Source: Owenia fusiformis
Lineage: Eukaryota; Annelida; Polychaeta; Sabellida; Oweniidae
Reading direction: 5' to 3'
DNA length: 64,000 nucleotides
Assembly: GCA_903813345.2 (NCBI GenBank)
Contig: CAIIXF020000007.1
Coordinates: 35,122,538-35,186,537 of the forward strand
Shown: positions 38,717 through 49,069 of the stretch, in pieces
How the letters are laid out: every line of letters starts with the position of its first letter
Numbering within the stretch: the stretch's first letter is position 1
The notes under the pieces: generated by a model
What the model was told of the DNA's origin: nothing
Databases searched by the model: none
Seen by the model: only the letters and a program-made list of their open reading frames with translations
Made by a program: the position numbers and the translations under genes

Positions 38717-41700
38717 CTGAAATATCAGATATTTTAATGATATTGTTTATTTTCAGATAGTTGGTATATCAACATGCATCAATTTAAATATACTCATTTA
38801 ATTGTGAAGGTAACGGAATTATAATTTATAGTACTCGCCATTTTTTAAATTATTGAAAGAAAGTTTCTCGTTCAAGTAGAAATAATCTGGAATTGAACTG
38901 AAAATGACATCAACATTGTTGAAACGATTGAAATACTAAAAACAGACCTAAAGCATGCATTTTTAACTGTGATAAGTAAAATGATATATTATATATTTAG
39001 TAGTTTCAATTTTTAGTAACTTTTTCAAGTTACATAATTATGATTTAGACAACCCAATTGACCATCACCTTCAGAGTTGTATTTCATAAATGAAACAATT
39101 TATTTCATTCACCCATGTAATAGTTTATAGATTTTGTATGGCACAAGCACACTTTAATTTTCAATGCGGGACTATTGCACACCAATGAAGTCTGCACACC
39201 AATGAAGTCTACATGTGTCGCCTAACTATTCTAGGGGTTGGCAACTCAATAAATAAACAATAAATGATACAATTTAAAGCTTGACTCTATTCTCCGTCTT
39301 CTTTCTCTTTCTCTTTCTAGCTATTCTCTACATTATCTATTCACACTTTGACCCCATGATGTAAGCATCTGGTTTAAAATTTAAAAGCTCGCAGTCGGAC
39401 ATAACCATATATGATATAGGTGATGGGCCCGGTGATGGGTTACCATATACGGATTATACCTGAATCGGTAATTATTCCAACGCCATCTATTGATCGAAAT
39501 GAACAATTATAAAATAGTTGTACCTGATAGAAGGTTGCATAGATTATAATGATAAACAATATCAATCATTTTAATAACCGATGAGACAATATACGTCAAC
39601 CTGGATGCTATTCAGGTAACACGGACAATTTGCCATGCATGTATTATTAGATTGAATCTCAATAAAAATTCATTGCCCTCTCTCAGTTTATAGAATATTC
39701 AAATGTGTCATCAGAAGATGTAATGTTTGTGATTAATTAAAAGATGATGAATAATTGTTACCTTTTCCCATAAACTTGATCTACTGTAGGAGTCATCCTC
39801 TACATCTGATGCTAAACGTTTTCCACTAACACCTCTTAGTCTTCTTGACACAAGCTCCACGAACTCCCCCTCACTTAACTCAGGTTTGTCCTTCAGGTGA
39901 TCTGTAATACAATTTACGATAGGAGATTATTCCTACATTCCAGTAAAACATGGAAGATGTTATATATGATTACCAGAGCTTAAGAAATGAAGTATATAGA
40001 CAACTTAAATACAAATTCCTTGAACATGTCAAAATATCACCACTTGGTAAATGCGGAATGGAAATTGTTACTTTAAAAAATTGTGTTTCAGACGTCAAAA
40101 GCCATACGCTACTGACGGTCACCAAAACAGAAGTTGTTATGAATGATAGAACCTCAACTTGAAATTGATCAACCTTGATTGGAATAAATTAATTAATCAA
40201 GATATCTTACTCTTCATCAATGTTTGTTCTTCCTCGTTATCAGTAATTTTAGCAACAAGTTCTTCCGTTGACAATTTCTCTTCGCCCTCTCTTGCTGTTC
40301 GTTTAAATAAGTCACCAGCCGTTCTTCTTATAAGTTTATCCATCTCTGGGGTCTCCACGCAGAATTTAACATCAGCCATATTATCCTGGGTTATCCCTAC
40401 AAATGCATATGTTTTGACACCCATTTTATTTTACATATGAGGTGTTCTAGAATGTTTTGAGAATACAGGTCTAACTAACTCAGATTCGTGCTCGTGGGCT
40501 TATTTATGACATACTGTGTTTACTTTTTGTACATAAATGTTAACTTTTAGAAAGACCGAGTGTAGCGTTCACTGTTTTGTATGAATATGTTGTCTCGTGA
40601 ATTCATAAATCAAAAAATACAGACATAATGTCATGACTCGTTGTTCACTTTGAATTAAACAAGTAAAAATATTTATCGTGAGAAAATCCCCAGGTGTAAC
40701 CTACTAAGGGCAATTAATTGATGAAAAAACTCTCGTTAAAATGGATTCATACATATAAATGTATATTCCCATTTAATGCAAATATTTTCAAACTCTAGTT
40801 TCTATATATCAATCCACCATGAATGTTTGTGTGACAAACTTTACCACACACTTACTTTACCCTACAATTATGAAAACAAATACGAACAAATTATATACAT
40901 CATCATCTTACCTATGTTATTCTGAAGACACTGTTGTAATGCTTTCGTAGCCTCGCTGTGACCATGCATTGATGCGAGGATCAACCAATGCACAGCAATT
41001 GCTCCATCCTGTTGTGGAGATGCGCCTGATCGAGCCTTATTCAGGTAGTACTCCCCAACTATGTTCTGATGCTGGACAGATCCTTTTTGAGCCTTGGCAA
41101 AGTTCTGTATCAGTTCAGGATCATCTGTGAATGAAAAAAATATAATTACAATCGTGTCATACCCTAAATTACTATCATTGTTTTTGTATCATTCTCTGTA
41201 CTAAAACTCTGAATTGCTATCATTGTTTTTGTATCATTCTCTGTACTAAAATACTGACCGGTTGAATGTTCCATATTTGGAGCACTAGTGTTGGGATATT
41301 TTTCAATTTATCGTGTACAGAGAATAGCTGTGTGATGTACAAATACTACTTTATTGCAGATCAAAGTTTAATTGATAAAACTTATGAATATGTGTACACA
41401 AGATAAGTTTAAATTAAAAATTACTCATCAAATATCAAATATAACTATACTTCAATGTGCTTGAATTTTATCAGGATATTTAAATTTATGATATTTAGTA
41501 ACTTACCACAAGGCGGTGATATAGTGAGCTGTTTGTCTGAAGAGCTCAATTCAGCTTGAAGTGGATTGTCCTTTCTAGCTTCAAACGTTTCGTGCATTAC
41601 ATCATCGGTCATTGTTCTTTGCTCGACTAGAATTTCGTTTTTGTCTTCCATCGGTAACTGTTGTTGCACATCGACTGTAATGTCGGGAATGTGTACAAGT

Positions 41701-44700
41701 GACTCAGTGCATATGTCACTTAGTGATCTCACGCTTGGCTCCACTGGTGAAGAAGGCACGCTGTCAACAACAGCGAAGAATATATCCGATTCTGTTGAAT
41801 TAGACTCTAAATCTTTTGGAGATGAATGATCATTAGTAGATGAGAAACATATGTTTACTTCAGGGCTAGATGTACGTTGGATATTGTCCGTGTTGTTAAA
41901 TGGATCATCTGTATGGTCTTCGTCTTCAATATCCTTTGTACCATAATTAACAATATGTGTCACTATATCATCCTCATCTGATGAAACAATTTCCCACTGA
42001 TCCTCAATAGATTTTTTATCATTTCCATTTTTATCTCCATCATTGGTACCGGAGTATGGTATTACATCTTGTAAGTTGGATAGAATTTGAGCAACAGTGT
42101 CTTCTCGGCTTGTTGACGATCCTCTACTTAGAGATGGCTTCGTTTGTGGTTCATCATCCAACGAATATTGTGCACCAGTCTTATCATTCGGTGATTTTTC
42201 GTTTGGTGCAACGTTATCATATACAAGTACAATATCATTACTGCTCTCATCAAGGCTTTCTTTCTGCTCTTCTATCTCTCCTGTTTCATTGGCTTGATCT
42301 GGCATTACAGTCCCACTGAGAACATCATAAATTAAATGCTCTCTTTGTTCGGATATTGGGTTCATTTTTGCCTGGTCAATGTCATTAACATCTATTCCGT
42401 CAGATTCATGAAGAATATCAACTGATGTCGATGAGGTTTTTCTGTTGTCTGCTTTTGTGACATCTGGCTGTTGTTTTATTCCATCAGGATCTCTCTTTCC
42501 TGTTTCATCCCTAGCTTCACCTACATCGAACTGGTCTCTGAACTGACCTAAAATGTGTCTTACTTCATCATCTGTAGCATGAAGCTGCTCTTTGATTGTA
42601 TATTCACTTATTTCATTGTTCACATTTATAGGTTTCATCGGAGAAATGGATTTGTCTTTACCCGCTGGGAAAAATGGTTTGATTGGTAAATCATGTGGAG
42701 TAGACGTTGATATTGGTTTGTCGTTATTTACATCAGCGTTAGGAGAGGATTGTTTAGGTTCGATAGCGTGCGTCTGGGATACAGATGAACTAGGCAGCGT
42801 AGTTTTTCTGTCCAACGGTGATGAAGGTTGAGTTGTTGAAATTGTTTCAGATGATCTCTCTGTGAATCTATACCTAGATGGGACATCCTGCTGAAGAGAA
42901 GTGTCTACATTACGGGAAAGAGGGTCATCGCTTGTTGGAAATAACGGTGGAGCTTTGTCGTAAAATCTCGAAGACTGGTCAGAATGAACAGAACTAGGAG
43001 GCGATAGTGACGCTGGAGTCAAACCACTTCTGTTTTCGAGTTTTATGTCCGGAGTGATAACTTTCTCCAAATTCGCTTCAAAATTTTCCAAAAGTTGTTC
43101 TTGGGATTTTCGTCGTTGTTTTAACATCTCACGCATCTTGGAGAAATAATCCGCATTCTTTTCAACTGCAGGCTCAGCTGTTTCGTCCCCTCTGGTGAAA
43201 GGTGATTTGTAAATATACGCATCCGTTGGTTTTTCTGTATGGGACAGGGCAACTACTGACTGAGTAGGAATTCGAACTGTCTTGTCAACCGGAATGTCTT
43301 CAGGTTCTTGAAAATCTCGAGGGCTGATTTGAAGCTCATTTTTAGTATCAGTAAGACTCTCCTCAGTTGCATGATCTTGTTGTTGTGTGAGGACCGGAAT
43401 TGTGTCAGGTTCCTTTAAAGTCGAGTCCTCTTGTGCATTCACTCTGTCAGATGCCTTGCTGGTTTTTCTTTTAATTTCACGTATTTTATCAGACTTAGAA
43501 TAGTAATTCGATATTCTCTCAGTTGGATCAACGTTTAGTGCCTCGATTGTTTTATCATCCGGTTCCTGTTTGATGCTTCGAGCAACGTCAGGCTCTTGTA
43601 AGGCTTTGTTATCTTCTATATTATTGGCAATATATGTAGCTGCTTCGTTAACCTTCGCCATTACTTCTGATTCAATCCTATCTGTGAATGTTTCTACCTC
43701 TGTCTTATCTCCTGCAGTGGCATCACCTTCAATTCTCTGTTGGGATTCAAAGGACATTTCTTCATAAATGTGCGTGTCTTCATCGATGTCCTTGCCAGGA
43801 ACCCCCATGGGTATGTACAAGTCCTCTTCATCGACCTGGATTATGTCCCTTTCACCATTCTCAATAATATCTCCGATTACTTGCAGCATATCCATTGTAT
43901 CAGGTACATTATGATTCAACTCAAGTCCACTGTTAAAAGGCTCATGATTTTCATATATTGGCGTTTTGTTATCATCTGTGGTGGCCGGAAATGTTTGTTC
44001 TTCAGTCGATTGTTTAGTTTTCTTTTCTTTTTCTTCGTGATTTTCATGAAGGGGACTTTCCGGAGACTTGGCTTCCTTGTTATGCATTAAAACACAAGCA
44101 TCTGACTCAGTCTCATCTTTATCTATTTTTATTTCATCCTGATTTTGGTCTTTGCTACTCTGTTCTTCATTTTCTTTTAGTTTATTCCCAGTCAACGGAT
44201 GCACTTCCCGTGTTGTTGTTTTAGTTTCTATGACATGTTTTATGTGTGTTTTGGTGGGGGAACTTTGATCTTTAACTGCATCGGGTTTCTCTACAATCAT
44301 AACGTGTGGTGATTGCCCATCCTTTACTTCAGGCTTTGATTGATTTGTATCGTCAGGGATAACATTACTTGGTGAAGTTGGGACTGACGACTTCGTGGTT
44401 ACTTCTTTCTTGAGGTCCTCCTTTGGCTGCATGGCGATGATTGCATCAAGGTCAGTTTCCATCATAACGGGGACTGGAGGAGCAGGAAACGCCACACTCT
44501 GCTCTGTGATTTTTCGTATTTCTTTCTTAAAAACACGTTTCTTTTCAGTCTTTGAATGATAATTTGACATTCTTTCTGTTGGATCTAGACTTTCCTCTAT
44601 TGGTGGGATGTCGACTGTGATCTGGTGATTTTCGTTTTCATCAACCATATCGACATGTGCTTCTTTTGTTGGAGCTTGTTCTTTCTGAATAGTTTGGTCC

Positions 44701-46505
44701 TCTATTTTCACACTTGTTTCATTGATGTATTCAGTTGGTTGAGCAACTACATTAATATTCTCTTGAGTAACTGCAGTTTCAATTTGTTTTACAATTGTTT
44801 CCTGCAGCGTCAGTCCAGGCTCATGTTGTTGCAGAGCGACTGCTTCTTCTATGTTACTTATTGGTCGTTCCTCCATCGCTTCTTCATAGTTCCCAGAATA
44901 CCTAGGCCTATATGTAATAAACCCTTCAGATGGCAGGGAATCTTCTTCATTCCAATCCCGTCTAGGTGGCATATCTTCTTGTTTCACAGCTGGCTGTATT
45001 ACTTCACCATCGGCATTCAAATTAGGTGTTTCTTGTTGACTTATTGCTCCTTCTTTTTCGGTAAATACGCCATCGGATTCGTCTTGCTTTTTGATAGAGC
45101 TAGTTCTTTTCGGTGGAGGTGGGGGACCAGCTGATTGATGAACCTTGGCGACATGTACTATTCTTGCAGGAGTGTCAGCTGGAGTGTCACCTTCCAAAGT
45201 AAGAACGGGTGAAGTAGGGGGATCGGGAGGTTTGTTTGCGGGTTTTGATATCTTGTTGGGAGTGACTTTAACTGGAGATGGAGGAGTCTCTTTCTGTATG
45301 TCATCTGGCTTAACCTCAATACTCGACTTTCTGTCTATATCTGTATCACTCTGCCTGTTCCTCATGGCTTTCCTTTTGGCTCTCGGCGACAGTCCTCGTT
45401 TAATGCCCTTCACGATTGTATTCAGGCCTTCTTTCAAGCTGTTGCTTCTAGATAGTCGTTCTCTACCTCGAGGGAGTTGAGGCATAGATTGAGCGGGACT
45501 CATGCCTTCAGAGGCAGAGTCTGATTGAATATTAGGAGTAGATTTATACAGGGCTGAATCACGTTTACCTAACTTGCTTACATCCGGTTGCGACTCGTAG
45601 AATACTTTAGGGTGCGGGGATGTTTTGGTCTCAAATGTTCTATACAAACCACCGGGCAATTCATTATTTTCATCTTCGTGAGAAAAACTGTCAAAGTCTC
45701 TATCGATTACTTCGACTGGAGCCGACCTTCTCTTGGGTTTCGGAGACATTCCTCTTTTGATATCTTTCCATGTTTTAGATATCGTTTTGCTGAAGCTGTT
45801 CTTGCGTTCACGCTTAGATTTCTTATCTAAATATTGGGGCTCTGATGAACCAGACTTCAAACCAGGAGATCCTGTTTGAACAGCAGTGTCGTCAAGTGCT
45901 CTTGGTTTGGGGATGGTTTCACTACTGGTAGATGCCTGGATGTTAGGGGTTGATTTGTAATGTTCTTTAGCTGGCATACTGATTGTTTCAGTCATGCCAT
46001 ATTCAAAGCTTGAATCAGGATCTATTGATGATTTTGAGCTTATGGAATCATCGTCTCGCAGATTGCGTTTTCTTCGAGGTTTTGGAGACATTCCCCTCTT
46101 TAAATCTTTCCAAGCAGCGGACAGACGTTGACCAAAACTTCCACTTCTTGCCCTACCGTTTCTATCAAGCTCTGGTTCGGAGGTGCTTGGTGTAAGCTTA
46201 TTTTTGCTTCTGAACTTCGACGAGGATTCTCTTCTCATTTGAGGCGTATCGGAAGCTGCTAAACTAGGGGTAGATTGTAAGCTATCTGACGATATAGAGG
46301 AATCAGGATTATCTTGGGTTTCAAGTTCGGATAAAGGGGCCCTCCCTTGTTTTTTACGTTTCTTGCTTCCGGGTGAAACACTTCTCTTAACCTGACTCCA
46401 GGCATTGGACACACCCTCTCGCATACTTCTCCTCCCACGTTGCCTCTCGGGTGCTTTTGGAACTTCATCCTTGGACGCTTTTCCTTTCCCTTTAACGTTA
46501 TCCAT
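36767..46505 (-). CDS. WFS1: Wolframin with a giant disordered N-terminal extension (5 exons, 2,495 aa)
   Basis: Wolframin is an ER multi-pass membrane protein that controls ER calcium, the unfolded protein response and secretory cargo export. Coding exons: 46505-41507, 41124-40912, 40396-40211, 39901-39762, 38716-36767. Phases chain exactly to 7488 bp ending in TAG/TAA-type stop at 36767. Residues 1-1667 are a Ser/Glu/Lys-rich extension. About 1668-1740 are the Sel1-like repeat region, followed by GITQDN matching human GITSEN. Next comes the EF-hand-like stretch (SEGEFVELVSRRLRG). Residues from 1847 hold about nine hydrophobic membrane segments with the DRAWIPCSEFSVV signature. The lumenal C-terminal OB-like domain starts near 2233 (CGPRAWESTNM) and ends in the conserved C-x-x-C region. 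Human wolframin is about 890 aa, and only the last 830 residues here align with it. Orthology is certain. That the long first exon belongs to the same mRNA is inferred from the in-phase G|AT junction, the strong donor and the absence of another first exon. Confidence 0.9.
39177..39210. repeat. Perfect 17-bp tandem duplication
   Basis: GCACACCAATGAAGTCT occurs twice head to tail in the fourth wolframin intron. Confidence 0.9.
39762..39901 (-). CDS. WFS1: Wolframin exon 4: EF-hand-like segment
   Basis: The acceptor is TATTACAG|ATCACC and the donor GGGAAAAG|GTAACA. It encodes LSEGEFVELVSRRLRGVSGK, aligning with human ALDDFVEITKKYAKGV, described for the family as a divergent EF hand. Acidic calcium-ligand spacing is not obvious here. 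Confidence 0.85.
40211..40396 (-). CDS. WFS1: Wolframin exon 3
   Basis: The acceptor is TTTGTAG|GGATAACC and the donor ATGAAGA|GTAAG. It encodes GITQDNMADVKFCVETPEMD and the following helix, aligning with human [20 protein letters not shown]. An in-frame ATG upstream at 40424 lies in the intron and is not the start. Confidence 0.88.
40912..41124 (-). CDS. WFS1: Wolframin exon 2: Sel1-like repeat region
   Basis: The acceptor is ATTCACAG|ATGATCC and the donor ATAG|GTAAG. The exon encodes 71 codons, including ELIQNFAKAQKGSVQHQNIV and AIAVHWLILASMHGHSEATK. These match the human wolframin segment around AGDPKAQTEVGKHYLQL and AVDWLVLAAKQGRREAVK. Helical hairpins of this type are Sel1-like, a protein-binding fold. 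Confidence 0.9.
41167..41256. repeat. 45-bp tandem duplication in wolframin intron 1
   Basis: Two adjacent copies begin AATT(A/G)CTATCATTG and share TATCATTCTCTGTACTAAAA, differing at only two or three positions. This is a recent duplication inside the 382-bp intron joining the giant first exon to the Sel1 exon. Confidence 0.9.
41507..46505 (-). CDS. WFS1: Single 5-kb first coding exon: repeat-containing, intrinsically disordered N-terminal region of wolframin
   Basis: The exon starts at ACCATGGATAAC, a strong Kozak context, about 83 bp below a TATATAAA. It stays open for 1666 codons to donor TGTG|GTAAGT at 41507. The composition (Ser, Glu, Asp, Lys, Pro; almost no Cys or Trp; no membrane segment or signal peptide) marks it as disordered. 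Visible elements: four basic repeats at residues about 27-52, 121-147, 236-260 and 354-379 with core WKDLKRGMSPKPRRK; the exact octamer YKSTPNIQ at 183-190 and 320-327; a GPPPPPKR site near 460; D-P-T-E-R-(M/I)-S-N-Y motifs near 639 and 990; and a basic, possibly coiled segment (DYFSKMREMLKQRRKSQEQ) near 1115. If the donor is ignored, the frame reads 19 more codons to a stop at 41445, so intron retention would give a soluble 1,686-aa protein. I recognise no named domain. Wolframin topology puts this region in the cytosol. Confidence 0.8.
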
Positions 46506-46587
46506 GGTTTCAAGTGCTACTTATCCATTCCTGTGTTAATGTTTGCCTGCACATTGAGGAGTCTATCAAGTTAAAGTGCCCTGTGTG

Positions 46588-46595
46588 TTTATATA
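46588..46595 (-). promoter_or_regulatory. WFS1: TATA box of the wolframin gene
   Basis: TATATAAA on the minus strand lies 83 bp upstream of the ATG at 46505. A start about 30 bp downstream, near 46560 in the CTCCTCAATG context, gives a 5' UTR of roughly 55 nt with no intron. This supports the 5-kb exon being the true first exon. Confidence 0.5.
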
Positions 46596-46619
46596 CAGAT
46601 TCAACACTCCTCAAACACT

Positions 46620-48750
46620 TTATTTCAGACACACATAAATGCAAACTTACATTTTTTATTTCACTATGATGTTTTGAACGCCTTTGACCCAGTTATAAAG
46701 CGGCAAACCCGTTGTTTACTAATTTACCGTGCCAATAAATATTTCGTCCTTGTGAATGTCAACTCAGTATCATCGTATATTTATCGCAGTAGTATTCCCA
46801 TGAAAAGATTTTCGAGATGCAGATTCACGAACGCGGTGTATTTACAATTTAGTGGTTATTTTCCTGCAGGCACTTATATTCTGTCAATGCATATCATTTC
46901 ATGTACTTTTGATTTGTCTTTTTAAGCTAAAACTCGGTATTTTCGATATTCACATAGGTTTTATGATAAATAGGTTTATCCGTAGTTAAATAGATGTTTG
47001 CCAGTGTTTACATTGGTATGCGTTCACTAAATAGGCTACGGGCCCGTTGACACCTGTGTCCGCCTCCCTACAGGTACTTGATTAAGTTAATCCAAATTCC
47101 AAAGCCTACCTACGCTATTGTCAATTCTATCTGGACGCTTCTTTATTAGGTAAAACCCTTTTTATTAGTTAAACTGAATTGGTTAATGAAATAAGTCATA
47201 GATCCGTGGTGTATGTGGGTTTGCATCTACTATTGACTCTCTTTAGATAACATTGGTTTGTTCAATATTTCTTTATCAGTGTTCATACTTGAGACGAGTA
47301 TCCGACGCTTAGCACTGCAAGATGTCAAGTTAATATTTGACAACATGGATCGTCACCGAATTAAAATTTTACAAATCACTTCCATGTACGTACATGTGTA
47401 GAGTATAATATGTACATGTACCTTCTCATGTTACACTAGTATATTGTGATTGTATAGAATGACTAATAGAATAAACCATGCTGCATATTAAATTTGATTA
47501 TTAAATATTGTAATGAAAACATTCATTTGTGTATTTGTTTGTAATGCATGTATGTTAACAGCTGTTGTGTCTATAGTTGGCAGGGTACTATATAAGCAGC
47601 CACTAAATTACCACCATACCATACAATGCATATTATACGATATCGGAGTTATTGCAACTCGTTCAAGCTGACCCCATAATACAAATGAGACGAACATTAT
47701 TCCAATAGATTTCACTCATTTATTTATATTTTCTTTTAAAATAGAATGTATTCACAATTCAATGGCAGTTTACCACTTTATCAGTGCATTCTATTTCTGA
47801 ACAAAGTCAGTATTCACAAACTGTAGAGATCCTTTTGAAAATACATTAAAAGCATACAAAAAATACATTATGCTTTGGGCCCTCTGCACGTTATATACCA
47901 CGATGTACTCAAAAGCAGTATAGAAATGGAGTGATTTTATCTAATTGAAATGACTGAAGACCATGATGATTGTGGCCAGGAAATTAGAGATATGCATTTC
48001 AATAGCACTTAAATAACTTCATTTCCAACCTTGAAAATACATTCAGATTTTGGAATATGTTTTGAAAGCAGGGTGTGAATAAATAATACATATGTTCATC
48101 ATAAAGGTATTACTTTTAAATCAAAAAGGAAATTACTCAAAGTACTGTAATTTCAAGGTAATTCATATAAATCTCACTAAAACGATATGACACATTCATT
48201 CCGATATTTTATAGCCAACCCATTTATGCATCTATAAAAATGTATTAATTTTATTTACATTGGAGAATGTTGCATTTGTATTGTATACCGTGTACATCCT
48301 TGATTTGGGTTAACATATGTTAGCTTTGATCACTCATTACTATCATTAGCCAAAATGTATATCAACATATTTTACTATATACAAATGATGTGATTTTGTA
48401 ACATGTGATTTTGTAATCAGCCCTTAAAGCTGTTTCCCAAATTTGTTGATATCAAAGAGCTGAAGAAATGAACAATAAAACATAGAGGATTTTTAAAATG
48501 AATTTGAAATGAGTGTATGTTATAAATGTCTTCTATGTACACTACATGTTACAAATATACAATTCTTCTCCTACATATGTACTTTACATATGCACTGTAC
48601 TTAACATATTACATATGTACAGTTCTTTTAAGTGTCCTTGACCTTATTCTTGAAGGTTATGTTACTTAGCAGCCTACATCTTTTAGAAACATGTTTACAT
48701 TCAAAGTTTGTATCTTAGCTACATGGTCGCCATTTCCACAAATTTTGACA
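46620..48750. other. WFS1-SARNP intergenic region
   Basis: About 2.1 kb of AT-rich DNA upstream of the wolframin promoter and downstream of SARNP. No gene or clear repeat recognised. Confidence 0.5.
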
Positions 48751-48755
48751 CACAG

Positions 48756-48790
48756 GGTGAGCCAAAAATGTCACTTTCTATCAAAAAACA
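48756..48790 (+). mobile_element. Solitary CAGGGTGAGCC transposon terminus
   Basis: CAGGGTGAGCCAAAAATG matches the ends of the 6516-7058 element, but no inverted partner was found in the next kilobase. It is probably a remnant. Confidence 0.45.
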
Positions 48791-48806
48791 TTAACTTTCT
48801 AATTTT

Positions 48807-48812
48807 TTTATT
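48807..48812 (-). terminator. SARNP: Candidate SARNP polyadenylation signal AATAAA
   Basis: AATAAA on the minus strand lies about 260 bp past the SARNP stop. A solitary transposon terminus (CAGGGTGAGCC at 48756) lies just beyond it. Confidence 0.3.
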
Positions 48813-49069
48813 GGAAATTTTTTTTTTTTAATAAAAGTAGAAGCAAAAATAAATAAAATGTAGCGTTAATGGGTCATGTCATATTCTTTAATATTGCTCT
48901 TCTTAAATCCAAATCCAGTCTATTTTTTAATTCACTGGACATCAATTGTGCATCTGGTCAGATTATTTACATAGTTTAACAATGTTCTGTCATTATCCAA
49001 GATAATGCACTGTAGGCTGCTGGGATAAGGGAGAGTTGAACTTCAACATCAGATTCAGCATGTCCTTTA

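Noticed and set aside
41566-46195. Many plus-strand open frames opposite the giant wolframin exon
   Set aside because: They are shadows of a long biased coding frame on the other strand and lack conserved protein features.
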